From contig OZ023262.1 of assembly GCA_964006375.1 (NCBI GenBank), positions 198,300,778 through 198,364,777 on the forward strand: a stretch of DNA of 64,000 nt. The letters run 5' to 3'. The position numbers and the translations under genes were made by a program. This stretch comes from Tillus elongatus. Lineage: Eukaryota; Arthropoda; Insecta; Coleoptera; Cleridae. Below are positions 1 through 11,193 of this stretch, one piece after another; the stretch's first letter is position 1, and every line of letters starts with the position of its first letter. The notes below the pieces were generated by a model that saw only the letters and a list, made by a program, of their open reading frames with translations, was not told the origin of the DNA and did no database searches.

Positions 1-592
1 TTGTTCGGATGTAAGCGATAGAATTCAGACATAAACAAAATTATAGATATTGCGATTTGTACCAGTTACTGTGCATAGATTAGTTATTAAGCATTGAAGC
101 CTGAATCCGATGAGCGACCCAAAAAGTTGACTGTACTTCCTTTCTTTCCTTTTCTTACAAAAGGGTTAGAGAAAATATTCAAAGATAATGACTTAAGGGA
201 TGTTTATAAAATTGATAATTTGAAGAGCCTTCTGGGTGGACCAGACGATACTATTGGTTGACTTCCTACAAGAATCTGGATTTTATAAACAACTCAATAT
301 ATCTTGTAATAATTGCGAGAAAATCTATATTCGGAAAATGCGAAGATCAAGAACAATAAGATTCAAAGAGCACATAGCTCATTTCAGATTCAATAGAGCA
401 TAAAGATCTAGCAGTGTCCAACATATGATTGACTCTGGGCATAAGGTAGGCACTAGTAATCATAAGCTATTGAAAGTAACCAGGGATTATCACAAGTTAG
501 ATGCTTTGGAAAGTTTAGAAACCCGCAAAGTGAACACACAAAATTTAATTAATTCAGGCATGGGTCCGGTCAATTCAACACTTTTTGAATAG
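1..592 (+). pseudogene. Penelope-like element, RT tail and GIY-YIG nuclease remnant
   Basis: The plus strand from about 130 reads as the end of a Penelope-like reverse transcriptase protein: a VLPFFPFLTKGLEKIFKDND stretch, then KSLLGGPDD, an in-frame stop, and after a shift a GIY-YIG nuclease domain (SGFYK, then ISCNNCEKIYIR, then FKEHIAHFRF, then HMIDSGH). The GIY and YIG signatures are altered to GFY and YIR, and a TAA stop follows FNRA. The last readable residues are near 590 (NSTLFE, stop). Penelope-like elements use this nuclease for target-primed integration. The upstream RT lies outside the window. The order RT tail, nuclease, then a ribozyme-bearing terminal repeat is normal for the family. 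The copy is dead by at least two stops and a frameshift; family assignment is fairly firm. Confidence 0.8.
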
Positions 593-935
593 CATGAAAT
601 AATTGCTTTCAACATCGAGACAACTGGTGAGCTGTATCCACTGACACAACAATAGTCCTTGGATTATGTCATCCAGTGTGTTGCATCATCCGATACTGAG
701 GCATCCGATGTTGCAACACGCGGTATTGCATCATTTTTAGTGTAGAGGCATTAGGTACATAAATAGGATAATTTTGTCCATGCAGTTAGTTTAGCGATAG
801 CTGCTGATGAAGACAGCTACGTTGTCGAAATACGTATCTAGCACATAACTCACTGTTATTAATTTTTGATTTTTGGGGTGATTCTGCTTTTTGTTTCAGT
901 TTCCAATCAGTGTCCAACCTTGATCTTTTAAGTTT
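593..935 (+). repeat. Penelope-like element 3' terminal region
   Basis: Non-coding sequence between the nuclease stop and about 935, holding the hammerhead at 784-850. Its tail (GATTTTTGGGGTGATTCTGC at about 868-887) has a weaker match near 63005-63030 (GTGATTTGGGGGCATTCTGC), which suggests another terminal remnant there. Confidence 0.5.
784..850 (+). ncRNA. hammerhead ribozyme, type I, Penelope-type
   Basis: CTGATGA at 804-810 is followed by a stem II (GACA 812-815 with TGTC 823-826), then GAAA at 827-830, a very short stem III (TACGTA 831-836) closed by A830-T837, and C838 as the cleavage-site base. Stem I is split: 800-803 GCTG pairs with 839-842 TAGC (one G-T wobble) and 784-788 AGTTA pairs with 846-850 TAACT, leaving an 11/3-nt internal loop. 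All core bases of the hammerhead (CUGANGA, GAAA, UH) are present. Hammerheads with minimal stem III are known from the terminal repeats of Penelope-like elements, and this one lies about 190 bp downstream of a Penelope nuclease remnant. The fold is seen by eye; activity is inference. Confidence 0.78.
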
Positions 936-1126
936 AAAGTGCTTAATTAAAAATGTTTATAGTGTGTATTTAAAAATCCTGAGTTTTCAATTACCATTTA
1001 AATTTTGAAAGAGGTTAAAGTAATACTGAATATTATTTATAAATGATAAATAAGAATTATCAAATCAAGACTTGTAATGTAAAATTAGCTCTCTATGAAC
1101 GAAGATTGGAACCTGTGATGATCACT

Positions 1127-1305
1127 GATAAGTACAATTTGGAGAACGTAAATACAGTTTTTAGACCTGTCGATCGTTTCACTAACAAATTTAGCATCAT
1201 CAGAGTTTATTCATCCTCTTGATAACGCTAACTTTGTTAGCGAAACGATCGTCAAGTATAAAAACTGTATTGTGATGAATTGGGTTCTCCAAATTGTACT
1301 TATCA
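1127..1305. repeat. palindrome of two degenerate hammerhead repeats
   Basis: The arms 1127-1187 and 1235-1305 are reverse complements apart from a short insertion near 1270. Each arm carries a hammerhead-like core. On the minus strand CTGATGA (1203-1197) precedes a stem and GAAA (1180-1177), followed by CGATCG and AC where a U is expected before the cleavage base. On the plus strand a decayed TTGATAA (1219-1225) precedes stem GCTAAC/GTTAGC, GAAA (1242-1245) and CGATCGTC, a proper GUC site. Each arm therefore keeps what the other has lost. Confidence 0.6.
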
Positions 1306-1987
1306 TTAGCTGTCTAGTTCTAAATTTGAAGCACACGAGATAATAAATTCTTATGCCTTTATAACATTTACTAATTTCAAAACTTACATAATATTAAAAC
1401 AGAGTTTTTGTTATCAAAGTGTATACTGAATGAGATTAACGACCAAATAAGAACACTTGACACACTTTCACGAAGCTTTTATTTTGAGAAATTACTTTCA
1501 ACACATCCTCTTAATTATTTTTCATGGATTTCCCAAGAAATTTCACAGGGGTAAGCGGTTTTCAAGTTTCTAAGGAGTAAGACAGGTGATCCCAGAAACT
1601 TGCCTATTGGTCGAATTTGCAAGACAGGTAACAGTTAACGCATATTACAAAAGTGGATGATTTTAGCTGAAAGGAAAAGATTTGCAAATTGGTGTGTAAG
1701 GATGAACTCTGAAACTAAATTTGAAAACTACTTTAAAAAGCATATACTATTGTATTTCTTTTTCGGAGGCTTTTTCTTTCCTTTAAATAAACAAATATAG
1801 TTGACAGTAAGTATGGTCTTGTAATGTTTGTTTAGTTTTAAAATAGGAACAAAATAAACACAGAATTATAAACAATATGTACATACAATTTGCAAATTGG
1901 GTAGAAACATATTTCAGATAAACATGATTATTAATGTTTTTTTAAATAAAAGTGATTTTTATAAATTCTTAATTCCTAAAATATACA

Positions 1988-1989
<2 letters not shown>

Positions 1990-2055
<66 letters not shown>
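1990..2055. repeat. (TA)n microsatellite
   Basis: Uninterrupted TA dinucleotides, about 33 units. Open frames reading YIYIYI across it and across the other TA arrays are artefacts. Confidence 0.95.
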
Positions 2056-2057
<2 letters not shown>

Positions 2058-2644
2058 ACTTGTTTAAAAATATGCAGTTACAGAGAAACTTGCATAATGT
2101 ATGCATTTTGCATATATTCGTTGCCTATAAGTTATCACAAGAGCGCATTACCTTGTCACTTTTGGTAAATACACCTGTCCATAAAACAATATTTTAATGA
2201 ACGATGTTTAATTTAGACTAAACGATATGCAATGTTGTAATAGACAAGAAGCTGACTGTCAGATAACAATCTAGTAATAGTGTTTATGTAATGAGGGTGT
2301 TATAGAACATTTGCTGTAACCTCGCGATTTACCAAAATATTTGCATTTCTTAGTGTCAAAAGAATAAAATGTTTGTCCGTTACAAAACGGCATTATTTTG
2401 CAAAAGGCCAGTTAGAATTAGAGATATCAAAAGACAATCTATACCTTGCATGTGTTTGATATAGCTTTTTGACACACAAAAAATTATATACGAAGCTTTA
2501 GTTATAGGCATTTCAATGCAAATGCATTATTTGTCAAATGAAAAATAATCTTTTGTTGTCTTCAGTGGACGGACAGAATGTCAGTGGTTGCTTGATTTAA
2601 ATCAAATTCCCAAATTCAACGTTTTACAGCTTGCAAATGACTAT

Positions 2645-2770
2645 AGCAAATACAGACACTGTCCCAGATTGGTGCTGCCTGTATTGCTATCTCGGTTATA
2701 GGAGCTACAAAGTCGCTTAATTGGGTAATGTTTCTCAGGATTCTATTACAATTTCAGAACTGCCATCAGA
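2645..2770. repeat. inverted-repeat arm matching 6755-6872
   Basis: The sequence from ACTGTCCCAGATTGG through GCTATCTCGG to TTTCAGAACTGCC is the reverse complement, with few differences, of 6755-6872. A related, more decayed stretch lies at about 43060-43165 next to another copy of the same mariner-like family. These look like terminal regions of that family; the two arms here may belong to one element with later insertions or to two copies. Confidence 0.55.
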
Positions 2771-4310
2771 TGTTATCGTTTGTTTTTGAAATAACAGTAT
2801 TTTGATTTAGATATTTTATGGACACGTTTAAGGTATTTGCTATAAAAATAAAACAAAAGAATCCCACTGAGCAAGATAATATTGCATTAACATTGCAGAA
2901 TCTTTCCCAAAGCAAGTGTAATTGTGATAGATTACTTGCAGAAGGCCTCCTGCAAGTTTGTTGCAAATGGCAAATCTTCCCCCCAGTGACTTTACACATG
3001 TAAGTGTTTATTTTGTAACGTTACTGCAGGTTCACTATAGTGAGCTGTTACAAACTTTCTTTATACCTACAAATGTTACCTTACAGCAAGCTTCAATTTC
3101 AAAAGGATCTAGCAAAGTTGTAAAATTTAAACTTACATTTGCAACTTATCTACAATTGTTTGTAACTTGGAATAATTCCAATTAATCAACTTTAGCTTTT
3201 TTTCATAAATGCTCGGAATCAGATAATATTCTCAGTTACAATCTTTTCAAAAATGTATTATACAATTTGTGTCAAATGTCATTGATAATTTTAGTAAATG
3301 ACAACCTTAGCTTTTTGTTGACTATTTTTAAAGTACACATCAAGCGATACAAAACCACCAAATTTCAAATTTTTGTTATAAATCTTGAGTTGAAAGCACA
3401 CAAAAAATTTGTGTAGTTAATCAATGAATAAAAAATTTTAATCTGCTGGTTTTCCACAACTTCACATGTAAGAACTTTAAAAATAGTCAACAAAAACCTA
3501 GGGTTGATTTAAAGAAATTATTGATGAAGTCATTTTTCAAATATGGTACATACCGTATAGATTTTTTAGAAGACTGCAACTTGAAATACTAATCAATGTG
3601 TCCAAGCATTTTTGAAAAAAGAAACTGTATTTGATCAAGTGAATTTATTTCAAGTAAGTACCGACTATATTCTCTAGATAGAGATAGTTAAGACATATAG
3701 CGAGAGTGCCCATGTTTAGGCTAAAATGTAGTTCTAGACAAAACTCGGCAACAAAATAGATAACTTGAACTTGTGATATCGTTATTAATTGACCGATTTC
3801 AAAAATTCTTTTTTCTAAATGAATACCAATTAATTATTTTTGATATTGTTTTACTAAATAACTCTTAGTCGTCTAGGAAAATGTGTGAAACACCAATAAC
3901 AAAAACGAAGTCTTCTGCAGCATGACTTATTTTGAGCGGCAAGAATTTTTTAGCTTCTAAAGTATATGGTAACATATGTGACATAAAATCAAGTCAACAT
4001 ATCAAATACTATTGTGAAAAAAGGAATATCTAAAATGGTGCATTCATTAAGCAAACGTAAGAATATGCAATGGATAAATCAAGCGCAAGGAAACCAATAC
4101 AACTTCAATGCGAAAATAACCTAAATATGGTGACAGTCTCTGAAAGTGTTCACACATGTCTTAACTATCAAGTAAGTATAGTACTGTCAATGTCTGTACC
4201 TTCAGAAACATCGAGTTAAAATAAAGCAAAATTATGACTACAATGAATTACGTATATATAAAAGAAAGTCTGTGGCTAGTGGAACTTGCATTCCAAAGCT
4301 GTTCCATAAC
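2771..4310. other. AT-rich non-coding, no gene seen
   Basis: No motif, RNA or element end that I can defend. A short (CA)n run lies at about 4311-4326. Confidence 0.5.
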
Positions 4311-4366
4311 GCACACACACACACACTACAAAGAATGAATACAAATAGTATGTAACACTATACACA

Positions 4367-5030
4367 TTAGTTTAGAGTACCAATAAATTCCTTCACCTTG
4401 GTTTTTTGTTTTATAACGTCCACTAGTGCCTTCTTTAATCTTGTTAGTGGGAGCATCTTAATAACATTAGGTAGAAAATTGAGGAATTTGATTCCCAAGT
4501 AATTAAACGTCTGCTTTGTTTTCTCCTTTTTGTGCAACCGTATTTTTAATTCATGCCTGCAGCTGGTATTTATGTTGCCAGCTTCACCATTCACTGGATA
4601 ATTTGAATAAATATACTGAAGAAGAATATGGCTGCCAGGGTACCTAAGTATCCCATTGGCCTCGAATACATCAGGGCAGCTTTTTCTTGGACCTAGGCAC
4701 ACAATGTCCTTATTGCTCTTTTTTGCATGATAAACACATGTTCCGCTGCTGACGAGTTAACCCATATGAATGTTGCATACGATAGGATATTGCGACAATG
4801 TACAAAATAAGCAATCCTGGCAATTTGGTGGGTAACTGTTCCACTGTTCTTATGATGTCAATTGCTCTGGATAAGCCTTGTGCTTCCATATGTCCATCAT
4901 GTTTAACGTTTTAAAATTGATTGGTTTGACCAGGTAAGACATCTCCAGGCTGCTTCTAAGGACATAACAAAATTCGTATTTAGTAATTAGGTTTTCTTTT
5001 TCGATGTTTGTCGATATACTCCATGTTTCA
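4367..5030 (-). pseudogene. non-LTR RT C-terminal remnant, Jockey/CR1 type
   Basis: On the minus strand, ILSYATFIWVNSSAAEHVF followed by MQKRAIRTLC is the usual C-terminal region after the RT palm of Jockey/CR1-type elements (L-S-Y-I-W ... QKRA-R). After a frameshift comes an open frame of 111 codons (4702-4367) with FNYLGIKFLNFLPN and a C-terminal VKEF, which matches the end of such proteins (YLGIK-NxLP pattern). The catalytic RT core is missing. Poly(A) tail not evident; a (CA)n run lies just beyond the 3' end. Confidence 0.6.
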
Positions 5031-5289
5031 TTAGCCACACTTCAGACAACGAATTACCTAATTACACCAAAAATCTAACAATTCAAGCTACAATAAGATT
5101 GTTCAATCTTAAAAACTTCCAGAAAAATAAATAGACATAGATCAAATAACGGCATATCATAAATATAAACAACAATCCGCCATTATTCATTATTGTCGGG
5201 CGCTTTGTCACGAGTCAGTTCGCTGTTAGAGTTGGAGCATTTGTAAGTTACCATGCTTAGTGGGATATCTTTTACTGATTTCGAAATAA

Positions 5290-6590
5290 TGATTATTACT
5301 TTGTTTTTTCTTATGGACGCCATATTGGATTTTTAATGCATAAAATAGTATTTTTGTCCCATGGTATTTTCTATTGCAGAAATAAGGGAAAAAAATCAGT
5401 TACCTGTGTCTTGCATAAAAATTGTGAATCTAGTTAGGCTCTGGTTCATGATAATGTCCAATTTTTTTTAATCCTTCACTCTACACTAGCTAGACAATTA
5501 GGATATTCTGACGGCCGCTTTATGAGCTGGACAACCATCGTGCATAAACCAGGTGTGGTCCAAGTTCCCCACAGTTGCCCTTACAGCTGGCAATATTTGC
5601 TCTTGTAAGGACTGAAGCTATCATGCTGCATTCAAATTGAAATTAAAAATGAATGATGTGATTAACTGATTCCCCGAAAGTAATAATTTCATGCTTCAAT
5701 TCAGATCGCATTTTATAGTTACCTATTATACCATACCAAACATTGAATCCAAATTTTGTTTTAAATCGTCTCGGTGGGGTGAGCTGTGAGTTTTCTATGG
5801 CCCGGTGATTGATATTATGCCTGTTGAAAACTCCGCACTTGGTAAATCGAGTTTCGTCAGTCCACAATTTTTTCATGGGAAAATTGGGATTTTTTCGCAT
5901 ATTTAGAATGTACCACAAAATCTTGCTCCTCAGGGGAAATAATTTGATGATAACCCTTGTACTATCCTAGGCTCGTATGGATTGCATTTATTAACGTCCA
6001 GTATTCGATGGACAGGTGAGTTAGGGGTATCTGTTTAATTACCAATTTTTCTAACTGATGATGTGGAGTTATTGTCAATGTATTGTAACACAGCTTCAAT
6101 CCTCTCCCGATTTTCCACAGCATATTTACGATTTCTGGGTTTTGCAAAATGCCCATAATTAAGCAAATTTAGTACCAGATCCCTAAAATTTCTTGCGTCT
6201 GGTTGATGCCGTTTCGTAAATTTCGGCAGCCACTGTAGAATTTCTGTGGGCTACTAAGTAGGTTTCTAACATGTCTCATTTTTCTTCATTACTATAATTG
6301 AGAGCCATGTCTAATAGTCGGGTATTTGAAAATAATACCAACACAATGAAAGTTAAATTAAACTGAAGAGAAGCAATTAACGAATTTACATTGAATGAAT
6401 GAAATGCAATGAAAACAATACAGAAGGCACTTCAAATTAAACCTAATTTGACAGTTATAAGATAAACAAATTGTTTGGTCACCTACTACACCGTAGATAA
6501 AAAATGCTACTTAATGCAATAAAAGGCCAATATGGCGTCCATAAGAAAAAACAAAGTTATAATCATTATCTCGAAAACCATAAAAGATAT
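5290..6590 (-). pseudogene. mariner-like transposon, degenerate
   Basis: Minus-strand reading gives a broken transposase from about 6320 down to 5480. A segment with LWTDETRFTKCGVFNRHN and FGFNVWYGIIGN covers the first catalytic Asp of an IS630/Tc1/mariner DDE domain, and MHDGCPAHK (about 5525-5555) holds the second. The third Asp region is deleted. Matching inverted ends (TTGTTTTTTCTTATGGACGC near 5305 and its complement near 6530-6560) bound the body, and longer terminal sequence continues to about 6872. A second copy lies at 41863-43160. Exact mariner subfamily not determined. Confidence 0.65.
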
Positions 6591-6754
6591 TCTTCTGTTT
6601 CATTTTTTTATTGAAAGGACATTAAAAAGTTCCTATATAATATATAAACCGAAATACTGCATGTTCTCAGATAACCGAGATACAGTGGTTTGTAAGAAGC
6701 GCACCATTTTGGTTTTTTGAGATTATTTTAAAACAAAAAACCATTTATAAAATG

Positions 6755-6872
6755 TGACGCCAGTTCTGAAATGGTAATAGAATCCTGAGAAACATTACCT
6801 GTGTAACCGACTTTTGTAGCTCTTATAATAACCAAGATAGCAATACATGCAGCACCAATCTGGGACACTATA
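6755..6872. repeat. terminal region of mariner-like family (arm)
   Basis: Reverse complement of 2645-2770, ending CCAATCTGGGACA. It continues directly from the mariner-like body at 5290-6590 and is repeated in decayed form near 43060-43165, so I take it as the end of that family. Confidence 0.55.
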
Positions 6873-7490
6873 TTAACACAATCAGAACAAAATAGCAATT
6901 ACAGAAAAAAAACTAATAATGTATAGAGTTTTGTATTAATAAAAAGAAAACACATGTCAGTTTGTATTTTAAAACATGGCATTTCAATAATTGTTTTTGT
7001 AAAGTGTAATAAAAAATACCCACTATAACTTTTCTGTTTGACTTTTTTTAACTAAAAAAAATAAAGAAAGTTATGCAGGATCAAATATTGGTGTAAATCA
7101 CCCTATATAGATAAATTTCTATAAGATTTTACATCCTCTATTTATTTATTTTTTGAAATTAAAAAATCTGCTATTTTCTTTTAAATGTAGAATCCACATT
7201 TCGATCAGCAATTACTTGATTCAGATCAAATTGAAAGTTCTACAACTTCTGAACAACTGAATCATATAACATGTATCCAGGGTATTTAACATAAGAACTG
7301 ACACAACAGGGGCATGTAGGCATCACCTAAAATATGGTGATTTAATGCAACTTACCACATTACTTAGTTGCATCACTGAGAAGTTATAGGCCTTCAAAGT
7401 GAGGTTTCAAATTTCGAAAAAACTATCTAATATTTCGACTTAAATATTTGTTACACGTTCTGCACTTATCAAGAGCATGGGTTGATGCAG

Positions 7491-8214
7491 GGGCGGCTCC
7501 TCAATAAGTGCGCCCGTGCGCGTGCACTGCTGCCTGCCGTGAAAAAAAAAACATTATTTTTGCTATGCTATATTTTAATAAATTTTTATTTACTTTTTTA
7601 CCTCCTGCATTCAACAAACTAAATTAGTATATCGAGGATCGCAGAGAGTTGGCAGCCATTAATACAGAATCAGAATAAGTATAAAATTCAACTTTCTACA
7701 TTTTTATAAAATTGAGTTATTCATATTTTGAGTTTTCTTTTGAAAAAAAATTTTTACTCCGAAAATTACAAAGTTGTTTTGATGAAATTTGGTGGATATG
7801 TTACCCTGGGTAAGACCCTACTATATACTGAAATTCAACTTTCAAAGTTCGTAGAAACTTGAGTTATTCAAATTTGAAGCATTTAATAAAAATTTACTAC
7901 CATAACGCACTTGCTGCGTCCCGAACTTTTTTTTGCGCACCCCCAATAGTAATAGTTTATTGTGACAATAATAGTACAAAGCGCCTTACAAATAAGTATT
8001 CTACTTGTGCTTGCAAACAGCGCAATTTAGTCAGTTTTCATCCAAACGTTGATATTCCAAATTTCTTGACAATGACAACGTATTAAGGCCTGAGCCGCTA
8101 CTGGGTCGATGGTAAGTAGAGTTCAATTGAAGCGTTTAAAACTGCAGAATAGGGGTAATGCACTTTTTTTCCTCCCTCAGGGCTCGTCCGCGGCCTTGCC
8201 GCCCCGATAGCACT
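7491..8214. mobile_element. possible hAT-like element ends
   Basis: The left side starts CAGGGGCGGCTCCTC and the right side ends in GCCTTGCCGCCCCG, resembling the CAGGGGCGG termini common in hAT transposons. No 8-bp target duplication is visible and no transposase reads inside. The interior holds a 3' end of the small inverted-repeat family described at 9718 (7800-7925). Tentative. Confidence 0.3.
7800..7927 (-). repeat. end fragment of MITE-1 family
   Basis: Ends CATAACGCACTTGCTGCGTC, the conserved terminus of the MITE-1 family. About a dozen copies of this terminus occur in the window, on both strands (for example 9718, 10083, 14178, 16509, 48029, 48463, 50125, 56432, 56740, 57237, 62300). 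Confidence 0.7.
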
Positions 8215-8377
8215 GCTTATTGCTGAAATGCACCCTTTATATGTGACATAATTTTTTAACCTGTTTTATGGGGCATTTTAATTTTAAAACTCTTTTACTC
8301 TTATTTTTGAAGAAAATCCCGAATAACTAAAGACAGGGATTTTATCAATCTTATTTTAAATCTTCGAAACTTCAATA

Positions 8378-9623
8378 GTTGCCTATAAAGTTATATGTCA
8401 AACTTGACAATCAGGGAATAAAGTTATTTGATTTTAGTAATTGTTATAGACTGTTTTGAAAATGGTCAGAAACCTTCTTTCATTTAGTGAATAAGTTGAT
8501 ATGCTATTGTGGAGGAGACTGTAGAAAAAGTATTTGGGAATATCGGAGAAGATGGTCTCTGATAGATAAACATTTTATAATGTTGAAAGACGAGCTCAGG
8601 AAAGCGGCAAGTTTTTCAGTAATACTTGAGAAAGCACTATTGCAATCTGGGCACAAGATGAACTTATTTTGAACTCAATTAGAGATGAACGACATATTTG
8701 TATTAGAAATGTATCTTGGCAGGCTGGTAGACCGCAAACTTCTGTGCCCCGAGTTATCAGACGTAATCTACTACACCCATATCATGTCCAAAAAGTGCAA
8801 GGATTGTTGCCGGAAGAGTTGATTAGGCGAGTGACTATGCCAGTCTATTTTATATCAAGACATTAATTTTCTTTATGGCTGATGCTTGTTTCATCGATAG
8901 AAGTATAATACATAACTATCATATGAGTATTCTGATTTAAACCCTCGTTCAGTAGTAACTCCTCAACGTTTCCAACCCAAGTTTAAAATAAATGTTTGTA
9001 TTGGTATCTAATTGGTCCAGTTATTTTACCAAATCGACTAATTGCGCAAGTTATTTGGAATATCTCCAAAAAACTCTTCTGAATTTACTTGAGGTTACAC
9101 TATAACTCAGACTGGAACATAAGTTTATGCAAGATGGAGTACTGCCTCATTAAAAATGTGCAAATGGTCTGACGACTGCAGCCATATAATAGACAGCACA
9201 CACACTGCCTCATTATAGTAATATTGTTAAAGAATATTTAAACCATCAGTATCCACATACATGGATTGGACGCGGAAATAATTATCCACAAGTTTGGCCC
9301 AGACCTCAACAAATGTGACTACTTTCTTTGTGGAATGCTAAAAGAATTGTTGTATTCTTAACCAGTTGCCTCCCAAGGAGAATTGTGGAATCGCATTAGG
9401 AATAAATGCAACTATAATAAATAATCAGTAATTGGAAAGAGTGGACTTCAATTTTTGACGAAGAATAAATGTATGTCTGAGAGAAAACTGTGATCATTTT
9501 GAACAATTTCTATAACCTGTCAGTAGCAAATATTTTGTCTGTAAAGTTGTTTGTTTTCTAATAAATTATTCTTGTTTACAATTGTTTGCTAATTGTCAAG
9601 TTTGACATAATTTCATAGGCAAC
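8378..9623 (+). mobile_element. DD41D mariner-type transposon, degenerate copy
   Basis: A 1246-bp element with terminal inverted repeats of about 36 bp (GTTGCCTATAAAGTTATATG left; GTTGCCTATGAAATTATGTC read inward from the right) flanked by TA on both sides (8376-8377 and 9624-9625). This is the expected size and target duplication for a mariner. The plus strand still shows transposase pieces: ILNSIRDERHICIRNVSW, VIRRNLLHPYH, and HQYPHTWIGRG just before the third catalytic region, all out of phase with many stops. HPYH and WIGRG link it to the transposase at 11194-12419. Confidence 0.8.
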
Positions 9624-9717
9624 TATTGGATTTTCGATTACTTTAAGTTACATTGATAAAATAAGCGTCATTACTTATTCGAATTTTTTTTGGAAACGAC
9701 AAAATGATTTGAAAAAG

Positions 9718-10083
9718 TCTGGACGCAGCAAGTGCGTTATGGTAGTGAATTTTCATTAAAATGTTTTAATAATAATAATAATCTTTATTGCTCATAATTA
9801 TACAGTATGTCAATACATATGTCGTTGACTTGTGCAGTGTGTTTTTTTTAAGAAAGCAGGTATCAAATATGGTTACCAGAATAACGTATATAGTAGAAAC
9901 AGTGTACCATGTTTCATCAAAATCAGTTTTTTTTAAATGTACAAAAATTTCCGAAAGTAAACTTAGTGTTCCAGAAAAAACTCGTTTCTTGGTCAACCTT
10001 ACAGGTTAATAGCAAACTGAGCTATTCAAATTTGAAGCATTTAATGAAAATTCGCTGCCATAGCGCACTTGCTGCGTCCCGAA
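9718..10083. mobile_element. MITE-1, inverted-repeat element of about 365 bp
   Basis: Left end TCTGGACGCAGCAAGTGCGT continuing to about 40 bp is the reverse complement of the right end (…GCGCACTTGCTGCGTCCCGA). No coding content. A reverse-orientation copy of similar length lies at 56432-56742, and many single ends are scattered across the window. Superfamily not determined; no clear target duplication. Confidence 0.7.
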
Positions 10084-10406
10084 TTTCTTTACTTACAAAC
10101 GTGCATTATATTTCGATGGAAAATGCAATAACATAACGCCTGTTTTCAGCATTGCAATCAGGAAAAATTAATTGCGAATTCGAACCTTCTAACACTTATA
10201 CCTATAAGTTTTTACTATCGATATGATTAATGGAAAATCAAACAAAATAAATTGCACTAGTGTTTTATTAGAACAGTATTACTATTACATTTATTTAAAA
10301 CTAATTTAAATCAGAAAGTAAAATGAAGTATAGATTTACCATTTCTTATCGATAGGTACGTATACACCATGATATAATGACTTGCAAGAGAAATGATATT
10401 GCGCAT

Positions 10407-10442
10407 ATGTCCGCCCCCTCCTATGACGTCACGTGGTGAGTA
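10407..10442. promoter_or_regulatory. GC box / CRE / E-box cluster in MITE-P end
   Basis: A GCGCATATG motif, a run CCGCCCCCTCC, then TGACGTCA overlapping CACGTG within about 35 bp. The same set recurs at 14910-14960 (decayed CRE), 15618-15660, 17415-17462 and 18628-18665. These are consensus sites for Sp1-like, CREB/ATF and bHLH factors; binding is not shown. Confidence 0.45.
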
Positions 10443-10585
10443 ACTACACACTTAAACAATCATTCGCAATCAAACAGTTTATATACGTCAGTTTAACGCG
10501 GTTGAAGTTACATTCCACTTCGTGGCCTATATTGTCACTTTCGGATAATATAGAACGCAGCACTAAATTTAACCTTTCATTTTTG

Positions 10586-10588
<3 letters not shown>

Positions 10589-10678
<90 letters not shown>
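10589..10678. repeat. (TA)n microsatellite, left of mariner composite
   Basis: About 45 TA units. Continuous in origin with 13294-13435 on the far side of the inserted element. Confidence 0.95.
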
Positions 10679-10681
<3 letters not shown>

Positions 10682-11193
10682 GGTGTCCCTCTAACAATGG
10701 GCCAAACCCATATATTCGGATAGAGCATCAAAAATTAAATAGACTTTCATTAATACGTTTTGTCCGATTGTTGCTTGTTTTCGATATACAGTGTGTTAAA
10801 ATTGACTTTGAAAAAATTTAATTCGCTCGTTATTCTGCTAATTACTGGAATATTGATTTGGAACTTTGTAATAGGGGGTTATCGAGGATGCCGCTTCCAA
10901 CCGTGATACCTATTTTGAGCTACATCATAGATGGCGCCACCTGCACTAAACCCGAATGTTTTACAGGGGCATAACTTTTTCGATGATCAACTTTCTGCAA
11001 ATCTGTTCAGAAAAACTGAAAACTACTAATTTTTTGTTCGAAAAAGGTATACTTAGTTGAAACTCATAAAGTGAGTGGTTACCGAGATATTGCGGTTTTA
11101 ATAATGGTGTGCATTGAAAATCTCTCAAATCTGAAATTTTATTAACATTATTATCATTAAATTATAAGAAAAAATTGACAATTATCGAACAAT

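Larger units (their letters stand above)
936..2640. other. AT-rich non-coding, no gene seen
   Basis: Apart from the palindrome at 1127-1305 and a (TA)n array at about 1990-2055 I see no gene, RNA or clear element here. The short open frames run through low-complexity sequence or carry no recognisable motif. Confidence 0.5.

Noticed and set aside
7491..8214. Firm call of a hAT transposon
   Set aside because: Only the terminal CAGGGGCGGC-like bases match; there is no 8-bp duplication and no transposase.
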